Source: Sipunculus nudus
Lineage: Eukaryota > Annelida > Sipuncula > Golfingiida > Sipunculidae
Direction of reading: 5' to 3'
DNA length: 64,000 bases
Assembly: GCA_026874595.1 (NCBI GenBank)
Contig: CM049310.1
Coordinates: 54,811,058-54,875,057 of the forward strand
In this document: in pieces, positions 12,056-24,500 of the stretch
How positions within the stretch are numbered: position 1 is the stretch's first letter
Layout: each line of letters opens with the position of its first letter
Notes under the pieces: generated by a model
What the model saw: only the letters and a program-made list of their open reading frames with translations
What the model was told of the DNA's origin: nothing
The model's database searches: none
Translations under genes and position numbers: made by a program

Positions 12056-12445
12056 AGTTGGATGTACTTCAGTAGCGTGACATGTTTGATGCAGCATGTT
12101 TTGTACTTCAGCCTGCACTTTAAAAACATTGAGTGTTTGGTGCAGCACATGTTTTTGTACTTCAGTTGTACTTCATGAACATTAAATGTTTGATGCAGCA
12201 CATGTTTTTGTACTTGAGCCTGTATTTTAGGAACATTATATGTGTAATGCAGCACATATCTTGTACTTCAGGCACATGTAATGTTTAATGCAGCATGTTT
12301 TTGTACTTCAGCCTGTACTTCAATAGTGTGAAATAATTGATGCAGCATGTTTTTGTACTTCAGCTTGCACTTTAGGGACATTGAGTATTTGTTGCAGCAC
12401 ATGTTTTTGTACTTCAGCATGTACTTCAAGAACATGTTTGATGAA
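12056..12445 (+). repeat. 54-bp minisatellite next to SCAI exon 1, right part
   Basis: Diverged units of 53-54 bp carry TTTTTGTACTTCAG, GCCTGTACTTCA and ATGTTTGATGCAGCACATG. Landmarks ACATG at 12147 and 12200 give the period. About eight TACTTCAG sites, each resembling a 3' splice acceptor, occur here. The array ends about 35 bp before the true acceptor of exon 1, which itself resembles a monomer edge. Confidence 0.85.
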
Positions 12446-12478
12446 GCATCTATTTATGAAGTATTGTTTTACTTTCAG

Positions 12479-12565
12479 GCAAGTTTTGGACACCAAGTAT
12501 GGATTAAAGAGATGGCAAATTGGAGAGATTGCTTCCAAGATTGGACAGCTTTATTATCATTATTA
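12479..12565 (+). CDS. SCAI: SCAI exon 1 of those visible
   Basis: The acceptor is a TTTTACTTTCAG tract and the donor is GTAAGT. The first base completes a codon from an exon upstream, then 28 codons follow (QVLDTKYGLKRWQ...), and the exon ends with TA of a split Tyr codon. The block is among the best conserved of SCAI. The reading frame stays open for about 33 codons upstream of the acceptor, but that sequence is minisatellite and has no homology to the family. The preceding 400 bp hold many acceptor-like TACTTCAG sites. Confidence 0.95.
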
Positions 12566-15500
12566 GTAAGTATTCTTTTTAAAAAATAGATTTTAATTTT
12601 CAGCATAAAGTTTTAGCTCTTTGAAGGATTTGTGTATGCATATAAACCACACTATGTAGATTCATGAGGCTTAGTAATGGCAGTCATTTCCCATTTCATT
12701 AGCAATCACTCATTTGTTTCATCATCAGTTTGAGTCAATTGTTTGATGATTGATAGAAAATCACTTCCGATAAATATTCCAGTAGATGTGATAAACTCAC
12801 AAAAAACTCTCCAGTAATGCTTCAGCTCATTCTCAAGTTAACTGCTCAGAGCTGCATTTACTGCCCATAGTTATATTTTATTTCATCAAGTATCATTGGC
12901 CAGGGGAATCATACAAAAACAGCAGTACATATGCATGTCAATAAATTCTTAAAAACTAAAGGAACAAAAACCTTCAGGGGGGTTCGGTACAGGCACAGAT
13001 TTAAATTAAACTATGATCCTCCTATCACTATTCGAGCATATTTATTTTGTTTCATCCCAGTTAAGAATCAAGATATCTGACTTTTTCATTCACAAGGTTC
13101 TTGTACATTACTTTCTAGCCATAGTGATATAAATCCCTGTACCAGCACATCGCTAAAATAAAGAGTTTTACCCTTTTTACCTTTATGACAACATTGATAC
13201 AACCTTCAGTCTGAATTTTTCCGTTATCAGCATTGAATAATCAGTGATTCTGAAAATACATAGAGGAATTATTTAAAATGATGTGAATAGGAAATAATTA
13301 TGATAGTTTATAGAGACAAATGTATTTCCTCCATGAAAGAAAATAAGATGTTAAACCACAAAGACTTGGGGAATCATAATAATAAATGGATAATTATTTG
13401 TTTTATAATCCTGGCACACTGATGGTTGTCAAGGCAACAAAATGGCATCCTCTTCAAGAGCACTTTAGGAACACTTTGTTGTGTGGGTCCTTATTGCCTC
13501 TGTGTTGAGAACTTGTTAGAATTGGAAAGCTCACCTAGATATTTCAAGTGCTTGGTATTATTTGTTAAAACAGGTGGCTTAATCAGTTTTACTCACATTT
13601 TCCCGTGATATGCTCCTTTATTAAGTGTATTTGCTAGCATATTATACGTCATCTTCAACAGAAGAGGTAGATGAATTAAAAAAAGTTTGGGAAGATTTTT
13701 CATCAATTTAATTGTACCAAAAATTAATTAGAGAAGGGGTCAGAGAACATGTGTACCTCCACCTGGATTCTAATCAAACTCTGGTGTGTTCTGTACAGAT
13801 AAATGAGATCCATGGCTGAATCACAAGTCAGCCCTGCCTGTCAGAACAAAGGTAGCTCCTAATCCCAGATATTGGTCTCTCCCTCATCCAGGATGATGTA
13901 TCACTAGTGTAGGGACAATATGAGTTTTTGATATCATGATTATTATTCAAATTTTATTGCGATGTACCGTGATATTGCAATATTTTAATAATATATAATG
14001 GCATTATAAGCCAACAGTAATGATTTTAATAACAGCCACCATTAAAGTGTTGACTTTATACAAGGGGTTAAGAATATCATTTATACCCATTGTGCCAGTA
14101 CCACAGAATGACTCATTAAGTGATAAGTTGCATGAAGGCGCTGCAGGTGTGCAAGCTTGAGGCCCAGGAACTCCTGCCCCCATAGTCAAATCACACATGT
14201 CAGAACTTTCCACAATGTTTCCTATAACTACATTAAAGCCGGAGAATCCTGGCGAATTTTCCGAGAGCATGTCATACCCATCATGGCTAAAAATTCAAAC
14301 CCCATTTTACATGGCAAATATGTAACTTGTAAGGAATGTTTGATCCAGTGTTGACACTTTTATGATGACATTTTCCGAGAGCATGTCATACCCATCATGG
14401 CTAAAAATTCAAACCCCATTTTACATGGCAAATATGTAACTTGTAAGGAATGTTTGATCCAGTGTTGACACTTTTATGATGACATTTTCGTTCCATGCAG
14501 TAAAAGGATAAATATGTTTATTTATTGCTCTTTCTTTATAATGTTATTTTCTCCTGGAATTCTCCAACTTTTGTCCTCTTTGATTCGTCCTGCTACTTTT
14601 GGACATTTCCGATTAATCCCAAAGTCCATAAGTACTCATTTCTAACCACACACTGGTATTCAAATACATGTGGTTTATATAAATAAATGTGGTTCTTGAA
14701 AATAAATTTATTTTGAAAATGGATAGACTCTAATTGTGCCAGTTTTCTCAGAAAATACACTTCAAGGGCTTGCTTGTGAACCAAAATCATGGACAAAAAT
14801 GCATATTGTGATATCGCAATAATATGAAAGTAGCTGTCAGATATCGTGAAAATACTGTATACCAGTAACTGTCCAAACCCTATATATCACAAGAGTAAAG
14901 AATCATTATGAACATTATCGTAATTCAGATTACCTTAAACATTTAAAGAGACATGTTTGCATATCAGGTATGTTGCATATTCATGAAGTATGTTGTTCCC
15001 CTTCATTAGCTCAGCTGACTATAAGTCATCTGAGCTATAGTCGTGGTCCATTGTCCGTCGTCTGTCCGTCTGTCTGTCCATCCGTCCGTCCGGATGTCCG
15101 TCCGTAAGACTGGCATGTTTTGACCCGTTGGACCTATGAATCTGAAATTTGGCATACGGTTAGATGTCCCCAAAATCTCCTACCATGCTGTAAATTGGGT
15201 CAATAGGACTTCATTCCTTCTAGATATTAAGGAAAAACCTCAATTTTTTATTAGAAATCTATTTTTACACTTCAGGACTGCCTAATATCAAAACCATTCA
15301 TCTGGTTTTCTTCATATTTACCATAAATATTCCTCTATATAATTCCTATGGACATGCCAGAAATTAAGTCAGTATTATTTAATTTTAAAAAGTTATGGGC
15401 CCAAACATAATGGACTTTGTAAAAAAATCAGGAAGATATTTGGTCACTTCAGACCAAAAGTGTTAAAGGTAGGGACTTTTTTTCAGTAATACAACTTTAA

Positions 15501-18500
15501 TTAATCAAAACTTAATTGTTTACCAAAAATTAGATTAAAATCTGTTACATTTTTTTTATTATTGGCAAAAATATAAAATTGGTACCTTAAATTTTGCCCA
15601 ACTTTGGCCACGGCACGTTTTTTTCCTGTAAGTACTGTGGATTTAATTTTCACAGCATGTACACATAAGGATTTAATCTGTTAAAATCTGAAATTTGAAA
15701 ATAAAAGCTGCAAAATTAGGCTAGTTATTGAATTTTTTCGAGGATCTTGTTGTATTCCCTTTCATTGTCAAGCAGTCCACTTTGATGACTGTAGGTCATT
15801 CAGTGCACATCTCTATGCTCCCCAGGCTGTTGGCATAATTTTAGATGTCCCCAAAATCTCCTACCATACCGAAAATTGGGTCATTAGGACTTCGTTCCTT
15901 CGAGATATTAAGGAAAAACCTCCATTTTCCATAAAAAAGCCATTGTTACACTTCAAGGCTGCCTAATATCAAAACCACTGATCTGTTTTTGATCATATTT
16001 AGTATTCACATTCTTTCATACATTTTCTATGAACATACCAAAAATTAGGTCAGTATTGGGTATTATTTTGAAGTTATGGGCCAAAATATAATGCAATTTT
16101 TAAAAAAATCAGGGAATATATTTGCTCACCTAACATGAGAATTGCTGAACCTAGAGACTTTTTTTCAGGAATCAAGATTCAATTGTTTACCCAAAATTAG
16201 ACCTGAATTTTGCAAATTTTTCAAGTTATTAGCATAAATAAAAAATCAATACCCTAAATTTGTCCAACTTTGGCACTGTTGATTTAATTTTCACATCATA
16301 TATACATAAGGATTTAATCTTTTAAAATCTGAAATTTCAAAGAAATTGATTGGAAGGAATAGCTTTTATTCAAGTTTTCATAAACCATGTCAAGTGTTGT
16401 TTACATCTAGCCCACCTAGTAGTACAGCCTTCACTTGCATTATGTAACCCACCCCAGGCAGCTTGCCTTGGCTCAGCTTGGCCACTACCAGCAGGCTTCC
16501 CCTCTGCCCTGCACTCCCCCCCCCCCCCCCCAGATTGTGCATAAACTAGATGAATGTTATTATTTTCTGTATTTGATTCATTCTTATTCTAGGCTATGCT
16601 ACATTTTAGATTTTGTATTGTACCACCAGGGTTACAATGATTAAAGTGTACATTTAATTGTGTCCACAAAGTGGTGTATTGCTATGAAAGTGTGGATGTT
16701 CATCAGATAAGTAATTCCTTACTTCAGAAGAGTAAAAACTTCACCAGGTGTGAAATTGACTATTAATTCCAGTAATAAATTAAAACTGGGATAGTAATTA
16801 GCACAATGATATTGTTTGTCCCCCATTCAACCAACAGTGTGTATACTTAATTTGAAAAGATGTTTTATTTTTTCAAATTTTCTGAATCTTTTATTTTATT
16901 TTGGTGAATAAAATTAAGCATGTACTGAAAACTCCAATGTGCAAAACTTTTTAATAGTGATTCAAGGAATATTCTTGTAGATGCCATGTTGTGGCATTAT
17001 TTTCTTTTAAATTCAGTTTAAACATTTATGATTTAAAAATAATAAAATATATGTGTATGCATAATATGACCCAATATGAGCTACATTCTGGATATATGAT
17101 GATTGCAACTTTTGCAACAATTCTAATATTTTAACTTATAGTTTCAGTTTTTTACTCTGTATATATAATGATTGCAACTTTTGCAACAATTCTAATATTT
17201 TATCTTATATTTTCAGTTTTTTTATTAAAAATTTATAAAACCTGTAAATAAAAAAAATGATTCAGATAAAAACTTCTTAATGGAAAAAGTGGATATGCTT
17301 AAAAAAATAGGCTTATATATAAACTTAAATGCATTATTCCCTTGAAAGTGAAATAAAGGTATTAGTCCATTCTGTCCACTTGCCTGTCCATCTGTAAATT
17401 TTCATATGCATCACAGTATCTCAAAACTTTTACTGTTTTTCTTCATGACAGTCTTGTCAGAGTATTAGTTTGCAATCATATATTTAGAACTTTACTATAA
17501 CCAAGTAGGAGGGCCCCTTTCCTCTTAGCTTTTCATATTATTATATAAATGAAAAACATTACAATAGAATATTTCTACATCCACCTTTGTGCTGCCCTCT
17601 CTTTTCCCTTCTCTGAACCCCATCCCTAAGTCAGCCTCAGTAAGCAAGAACAAGATGAATCAAATATATTCATACTTTAATATTTTGTATAACTATTTGT
17701 CCATAGGTACCTATGTACATGCCAGAAATTATGTCAATATTGTGTAATATGTAGACATAGTGGGCATCACAATAATGTACCTTGTCAAGACTAAAGAGAT
17801 ATTGTGTCATACAGTCACAAATTCATAAATCACTTCATCAGCATAGTTAATCATAACATCATATCTGTCAAATTGAAAGCTTGCAGACTACCATACACTT
17901 TAGATCCTTCAACAAATAGCTTTATCATCATTCTACTACTGCTTATTACTGCTGTCATTGCATTTATATTTGCTCAAATATATCACAATTTTCAACCCCT
18001 CCTAAATAAATAAAAAATAATCCACTATATTTTACTCTAGTAATCCATCAGTCAGGTAATTTCATTTATCATTTACTCACATATTACATTACATTCCTTT
18101 ATAATAGCCCAACATGTCCATGATAAACATAAGCTTTATCGACTCAATATAGTATCACAGTGGAGAAACATTTATAGTCCAATCACGATCAGCTGAGCGC
18201 CGTGACCCATGGGTCCCTTGTTTTTTTTTTCATTTTTCTTTTGCTGGGAAAGTAAACTAAGAAGCATGATATAATACACATTATTGCAAATGTAAATGTA
18301 CCTTTAATGAAGGACGGCCAGAAAGGCCTGCAAAATAAATTTGACCCATGTAACGTTCCACACAAGTCAGTTTTCCATGGTAATACTAATAATTTGTAAT
18401 GTTTGAGGATACTTGTTGCTAATGTGGTATGACTTCCTAATAGTAAATTCAAATTGAAATACAAGAAAACAGTCTCTATTTGGTGATGTGGTTATATAGC

Positions 18501-21500
18501 TGATGTACTGAAAGCAAGTGGCAGGATACATTTTATTTGCTGAGCTTATAAAATTTTGTGCATCTGGTATATTCATAGGACCTGTATCATATCACTGACA
18601 TGTGATTGTTGTCCCTTTACAGTCTGCATAGTTGTAAAGTAAATTTATTTATTTATTACCTACTTAAAGTATCATAAATGAATTTTAAATAAAATTATAA
18701 AGAATTTTAGTTGTTGATAGAGTAAAATTGATTGAAGTATCATGGAAAACATGTATACTGGCATGTTTGGACAAAATAGAGTATCACTACTAAAGGAGGA
18801 TAAAAGAATCCTGTTGTTTCAGTCACCTTTTAAGTTTGAGTCACCTTTTATGTCACCCTACCCCATCTTGATCAGTTAACTTAAAGCTATAGGTAATTCC
18901 TGTTGAGAAAAGTTCTTATAGTTCCTCTGTGATTGATGTGTGTGCTTGATATGTATAAGTTGTTTGTAAACACAGTACATGCACCACACACCAGTGTTGA
19001 CAAACAGAAAAAAAGCATATAACCCATTAAGATGGTTGGTTGCATATATATGTGGACGTTGAAAGGTCACTAGTTACAAAACACCTATTGCAAAACCCTG
19101 GTTTTTCTTACTTTTGACCAGATGTCCTTGTTAAATGTATTTAGTTTATTTTGGCAGTGCTTCCCCCCCCCATGTTATAAGCACTTTATCATTAGTTTAT
19201 AGGTGTCAGATATGGGAATAGGCACCTTTAAACCCTTACCATTTTGAAAATTAATGTAGGTATAAATCAAATAACTATGTATGGATCTATGAAGAGTCCT
19301 AAGTTCCGTCTCTCCCTCTCACCACAAACCAAGCTGGAGTGGTCATTAATCAATGGGTAGCAGTCAGGTTTGATTTGGTACATGGAGTCATTTAATAATA
19401 GCAAAAATAAGCAAATTTTCATTATCATAATTGCTCCCTGATGGCTCTCATGTGACTTGAGCTCAAGGGTTTGACTGTATTTGTACCCTCCATATTATCC
19501 ATTTTCATATTGGGTGGGGGGGGGGGGGGGGGGGGGAGGTGGTTACTTGATTTACAGAAATTATAGAAGGAAATAATATATGGGAAGTGAAAGCTCCCAT
19601 TACAGAGCAGTCATATTATGAATTTGCAATATTGATATATGTCATAAATCATTTTGACAGTCTTGGTTCACTTCTGTTTAAAATAAAGTATAGAGAGCCC
19701 CATCACCACCCTTTATATACATTTATGAAGTTTATATACCCTCTATTGATTTTTATATACTTAAGAAGGGGATGTTGTGTAGGATGTTTTGGTATGCACA
19801 TCTCGTCAGGTTCTTGAATCATTGTCATGTATTGGGGAATGTAGTATAGGAATAATATGAAAAAAAATCCATTATTTCCTATTAACTTGAGCAGTTTTTA
19901 ACAGAGAGGACTGAAAAACCATGCGCAGATAGAAAACATGAGTTTGTCAACTTCTGGAGAAACCATTTCACTTGTCTGGTCAGTTAATGTAGTTCAGCAT
20001 TTTGGGATGGTACCAGGACCATACACTGAAAAGTTCATTTCAAAGTCTGACTGACGCTAGACATAAAGTTATCAGGCGGCAGTGGTGCATGATGGGAGCA
20101 GCTCATGGAGACTGGGAAGTGTCCCCGAGGAGTAACCCTGGCTGTTATTAGCTGTTGCTCCCAGCCCAGCAAGTAGTAATGGATGGCTAGCTTAGTAACA
20201 AGGTTAACATATCTACTCAGAAGCCTGAACAAAACAGGCCAGCTGTTCTAGTATGAAAAATAAATAAGGCCCCCCTAAAAGGTCACCACAGGTGTACTGG
20301 AGTGAATGTTACCTCTGAAACTTTGATGACATTAATTAGAGTCAGTATGGATTATACAACAGGCTTCAGGTGGCAGATGAGCGTTGATAGGGAAATGACT
20401 CGGTAAGAAAGTGAGATATAATGTCAAGAATGCTGCAGTGCTGTGATACTGAAGTATTTATCCACTGAGCTAAATGTTCAAGGAAAGATGCCAGTGTTGA
20501 AACTGGGTTAGATTTACAGACAAAAATCATGCATTATTCTCCAGGTTGAACTTTCTAGAAAGAAAAATGTTTTTTTTGTCTATCATTGATCCCACTAACA
20601 ACTTTGCTCAATCCTGTCTTCAAAAATGTTGAAATGAGTTTTGCCCCAGAGCTCCACCAATCACATCAAGTACAAATAGAATCCTTTTTCCGTGATCTAA
20701 TATATCTATTTTTAACTTTCTTACAACCTATTTTCATACAACCTATTTTTGATTATGTGTCATTCAGTTTATGTTAGTTATCGCACCTTTGCCAATGGCA
20801 GTGTTGGCTATAGGTCAGATTTGCAGAGAAACTTTTAAATTACTGCATGTCTCCCATATATTTGATAAGTAAATTCATCATTTATCCATCAATCCTACTG
20901 TTTAACTGTTTATTGGTAAGGGCTGTTCCGAAAATTCTGCACATTTATCTTTATTAATGCCAACTAAATTCTTTTACTGATGCTGCATTCACTTTAAGTG
21001 ACTGTCTTGTTTTCAGGATCCTCGTACATCATTCCATATTTTACAACATTTGTTTCTTTTGAGAAATCGAGGTATTTAAATTTCAGACAGTTAATCAGAT
21101 AAACTATGCAGCAATTATTAAATTAATAACACAAGTCCTCATGTGACCATGCTAACAACTTTAGTTTATAAACATAAAGCAAAATGTGTCTACTCCACCT
21201 GTTTGTCAGGAACGTTTACTGCCAGCTGTTCCCTTACCTTTACTATAGAAATTATATGAATTTCTTACTCAGCATACATATTAATGAACTTAAGGTATTT
21301 CCTTTGAATGAACATTCTCAAAATGCCTTTGTGATATATGTATAAGCTTGTTTATCAACAAGCTGTTAGTAAACAAAGCAACAAAAGCCCCATTTACACA
21401 CGTTTTTCTGGAGCGCTCTACATTGTTTAGAGTACGCCAGGTCCCCCCAAACGTACCAGATTTTGAGGATTTTCGGTCTGGAGCACGCTACATTTTGACC

Positions 21501-24500
21501 ACCGGTTTGAGTCGGTTCTACATTCTAGTGCAACCGGACACTATCTGGCGCGTGCTACATTTGTGCTTCGATCATGTGTTAACAGAAGTGGAGGGCACTC
21601 TATACAGCGCACTCCAGCAAGACTTAGCCGTCATGTGACTGGGATTTACCCATGCACGCAAGGGGGAATCCAATCTGGACCGCGCTAGATTGCAGTATTT
21701 ATCTGTGTGTAAATGCAAAGCAGATTTTAGGCCGGGCCAAGTGCAATGCGGCCTAACCTGACAGGGTAGAGCGCTCTACATGGTCACTTGGTCCGGCACA
21801 GTGTGAACGTAAGTTAAAATGTAGCCCGCTCCAAATTTGTCAGGTCAGGTCTAGTGCACGCCACATTTTTCTAGTGTAATTTTGGCTATTGACAAACAGG
21901 AAAGACCAAGTACTACCTAAGGTGATTAGTTGCATACGTGCAGAATTTTAAAGATCACTAATTGCAAAAACACCCTTTCCAAAACTCTTTATGTGTCTGA
22001 CTTGCCACAGGATGTCCATGTAGAAAGTGTTTGGTTTACTGGGGTTGCCCAATTGTTCACATTGGTTGCAAATTTGTGAAATTTGAAAAGGGAGAATTAT
22101 CATGAAAATAAAACTTTGGGAACAAAAGGTCCCATCGTTGACAATATGAATAAAAATAGATTGTGTATGTTCAAAGATTTATATTTTAATGACATTAGAC
22201 AAATTGCCCTTAATGAAAAAAATTTGTTCTGAGTAAGATTTTGTGCACATAATATTTCTATATAATTAATATTTCATATAATTAATTTCCATAATAATGG
22301 TCATACTCTGTATATAGGTCTTTTGTTTTGTATGATCATGAAAAGGAACCCTCGTGAAACACTGAAAAAGTGAAAATTGCAAAATTTTAACCTCGCGAAT
22401 ATGAAGCCAACCACAGTATTTTGGTGAGGCCCCGCATCATAAACACACGGATATAAACTAAATGAACAACCTGTGTGCAGTTGAATCAGCATTTTAGGGT
22501 CCATTTTGATAAAAAGGTTCAAGGAATTATCTTTTGTTAAAAGTTGTCAGATATGTGGTCAGAAAGTTAAAAATCATGCAGGAGCTTACATTACTATGCT
22601 TAGTTAAAACCAAATTTTTCTCTCACGTGCTAGGAATTGTTAGAAAGTTCAAGAACATATCTAACAGTTGGTCAGGTTTATTTTAAGTGACAATTTACCT
22701 GTAGGTTGTTTTTTGTACATTGTTTTTATTTGTCAGTCATGACATTTAAGGCTTCCTGTTGAAGGAAATGTTCATATCAAGTGTCAGCTCATGTTTGTTT
22801 ATCTATTATTTATGGAATATCAATATTTGTATGACAAGGGAAACAGTTAAATGTATTGGAATAACAGCTTCTCTCATATCACTAAGGCCATGCACCAGAG
22901 ATTTTCAACTGGTGCATTTTTCAGCTATATTTAGTATGCTTTCAAAGAAGGAAATGGAAGTGACAGCCTTATGTGGCAATATGGAATTTTACATTTTATC
23001 TTCATTTTATGTTTTTACACATTTTTTGACTCTTTGCGATGATCTGACAGATCAGATGTGTCCCTTCATTAGTTGCCATGTTTTTTTTTTTTTTGCTGGT
23101 CATATTTTTTTAGCGTTTACATGACATCATCCATTCAGAATTAGTCAACAGTGTGTGGTTTTTCCAATTATGACCAATGACCTTGAACACCATAAGGGGG
23201 GAAAATATGTTGTAAAATGTAGACTGTTTTCTTATATTTGTCTTTAATTAATATGAGGTTAGTGTTAGTTCTCTTGTAAAAGGTGAGGGTCATTCACCAT
23301 CATCACTACATTACAATTTTCTCCCTTGAAAAGTAACCAATAAAAATGTTCATAGCAAAAACAGGAAGACACAAGGTGATGGAACAGACAATAGTATTCT
23401 GAGAATATAATACATGTATATATATCTCCACAAGAATCCATAATCATCAAACTTTTCTGTGTACCTGAAAAATGTATGTCACCATTCACCAACAGCACAG
23501 GTGAGCTCTAGAATAAATCTGACCCCAAATACTGATGATTGGCGCTGCTGTTTGGCCAGGATAAAGATAAAGATTTAATTGAAAGACATAACTTTTTGAG
23601 TACCTGGTACAATCTTTGCTGAATATTGGTGTATTAATTGGATGTAATGACAGTTGTCAGTCTTAATTGCAGACTAGGGAGGTGTTCATGGCAATCATAT
23701 TTGTTGGTCGTCTGTGGGGACATCAGTTATAAACAAGTAACCTGTTCTAACAAATTTTTTGACCATTGAGGACAGAAAGATTGGCAATTTTTCCTACCCT
23801 GTATTTTAGGTTTTTAGTCCCTTTTCAGGGTAGAATTAGTGTAACCTGACATCAAGTTGTGCAATATAACCAGACAGTACCATTGATTGCATCAAACAAA
23901 ATGAAGCTTTAGGTAAAGAAAAGGACAGTGTCATGTATCATGTATCAGTAAAGGTTACAGAACAAATATCAAATGGTTATCATTAAATATCCTTCAGATT
24001 TTATGTAGGAGCATTCATGGAATATCAACAGAGGAAACTATCAGATTTTGCAAAAAAACATAAAGATAATGGTTTCATGCAATTAGGTGACATCTAAACA
24101 CTTTTTCAGTTACAGCCTAGACCTTGGCTGATTTGTCCAATCAATAGTGCAGCTTGATGATTAATACCCACAATCAATGGTGGACTCACCACCCAGAGCC
24201 TGACACATCCATACAGTCATGCTCAGTGTCCTTCTTGTGTTCAGTGTATTTCCCATGATGCATTGCTTCCTAGTATTTACTTAATTTTAACGGCAAATGT
24301 GTTAATAGGATGCTCCAGTATAGACAACAGATACATAGAACTAATGTTACTTACTAAACTCTTAAATGTAATGTTAAACATAATTGTATGTTTTATTCTA
24401 TCTGTACAAGCTGGTTGGTTATTGTGTGTTATATTATGTTCATTTGTAAGGTCAGCTGGAGATTTATAAGTGGTAATCACAAAAGGAGTTTTATTTATTA

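Larger units (their letters stand above)
6334..12056 (+). mobile_element. HINE-like element X, interrupted and 3'-truncated
   Basis: The 5' end (TTAGCTCAGCTGACTCTAAG, then a CCGTC-rich run) begins at 6334 inside the 54-bp array. It reads to 6624, is broken by element A, and resumes at 11012 with the expected continuation (TATTTACCATAAATATTCC). The family 3' terminus is absent; similarity to element B stops near 12056, where the minisatellite resumes. Confidence 0.8.
1..12478 (+). other. Upstream intron of SCAI (or 5' flank), repeat-rich
   Basis: Exon 1 here begins mid-codon, so at least one more coding exon lies upstream. I looked for the preceding SCAI block (a Trp-rich segment ending in Arg before QVLD) in this stretch and did not find it, so the sequence is most likely intron. 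Stretches 1-690, 1043-2600 and 2940-4200 hold only AT-rich sequence, short simple repeats and nothing recognisable. Confidence 0.5.
15005..18222 (+). mobile_element. HINE-like element C, subfamily 1
   Basis: The 5' end TTAGCTCAGCTGACTATAAG follows CTTCA, not a T run, which helps fix the terminus. The 3' end AGCTGAGCGCCGTGACCCAT, GGGTCCCTTGTT is at 18190-18222. The first 1.4 kb match the two core units of elements A and B. The 3' part (16440-18190) is different from theirs and contains a poly-C run and a 63-bp duplication near 17095-17220. The + orientation agrees at both ends. Confidence 0.7.

Noticed and set aside
12381-12478. In-frame 5' extension of SCAI exon 1
   Set aside because: The frame is open, but the sequence is minisatellite without homology, a good acceptor lies at 12477-12478, and the strong AG at 12416-12417 is out of phase.
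22759-23124. 121-codon open frame, one of the longer ones away from exons
   Set aside because: It contains a poly-Phe stretch from a T run, has no family resemblance and lies in an AT-rich intron.
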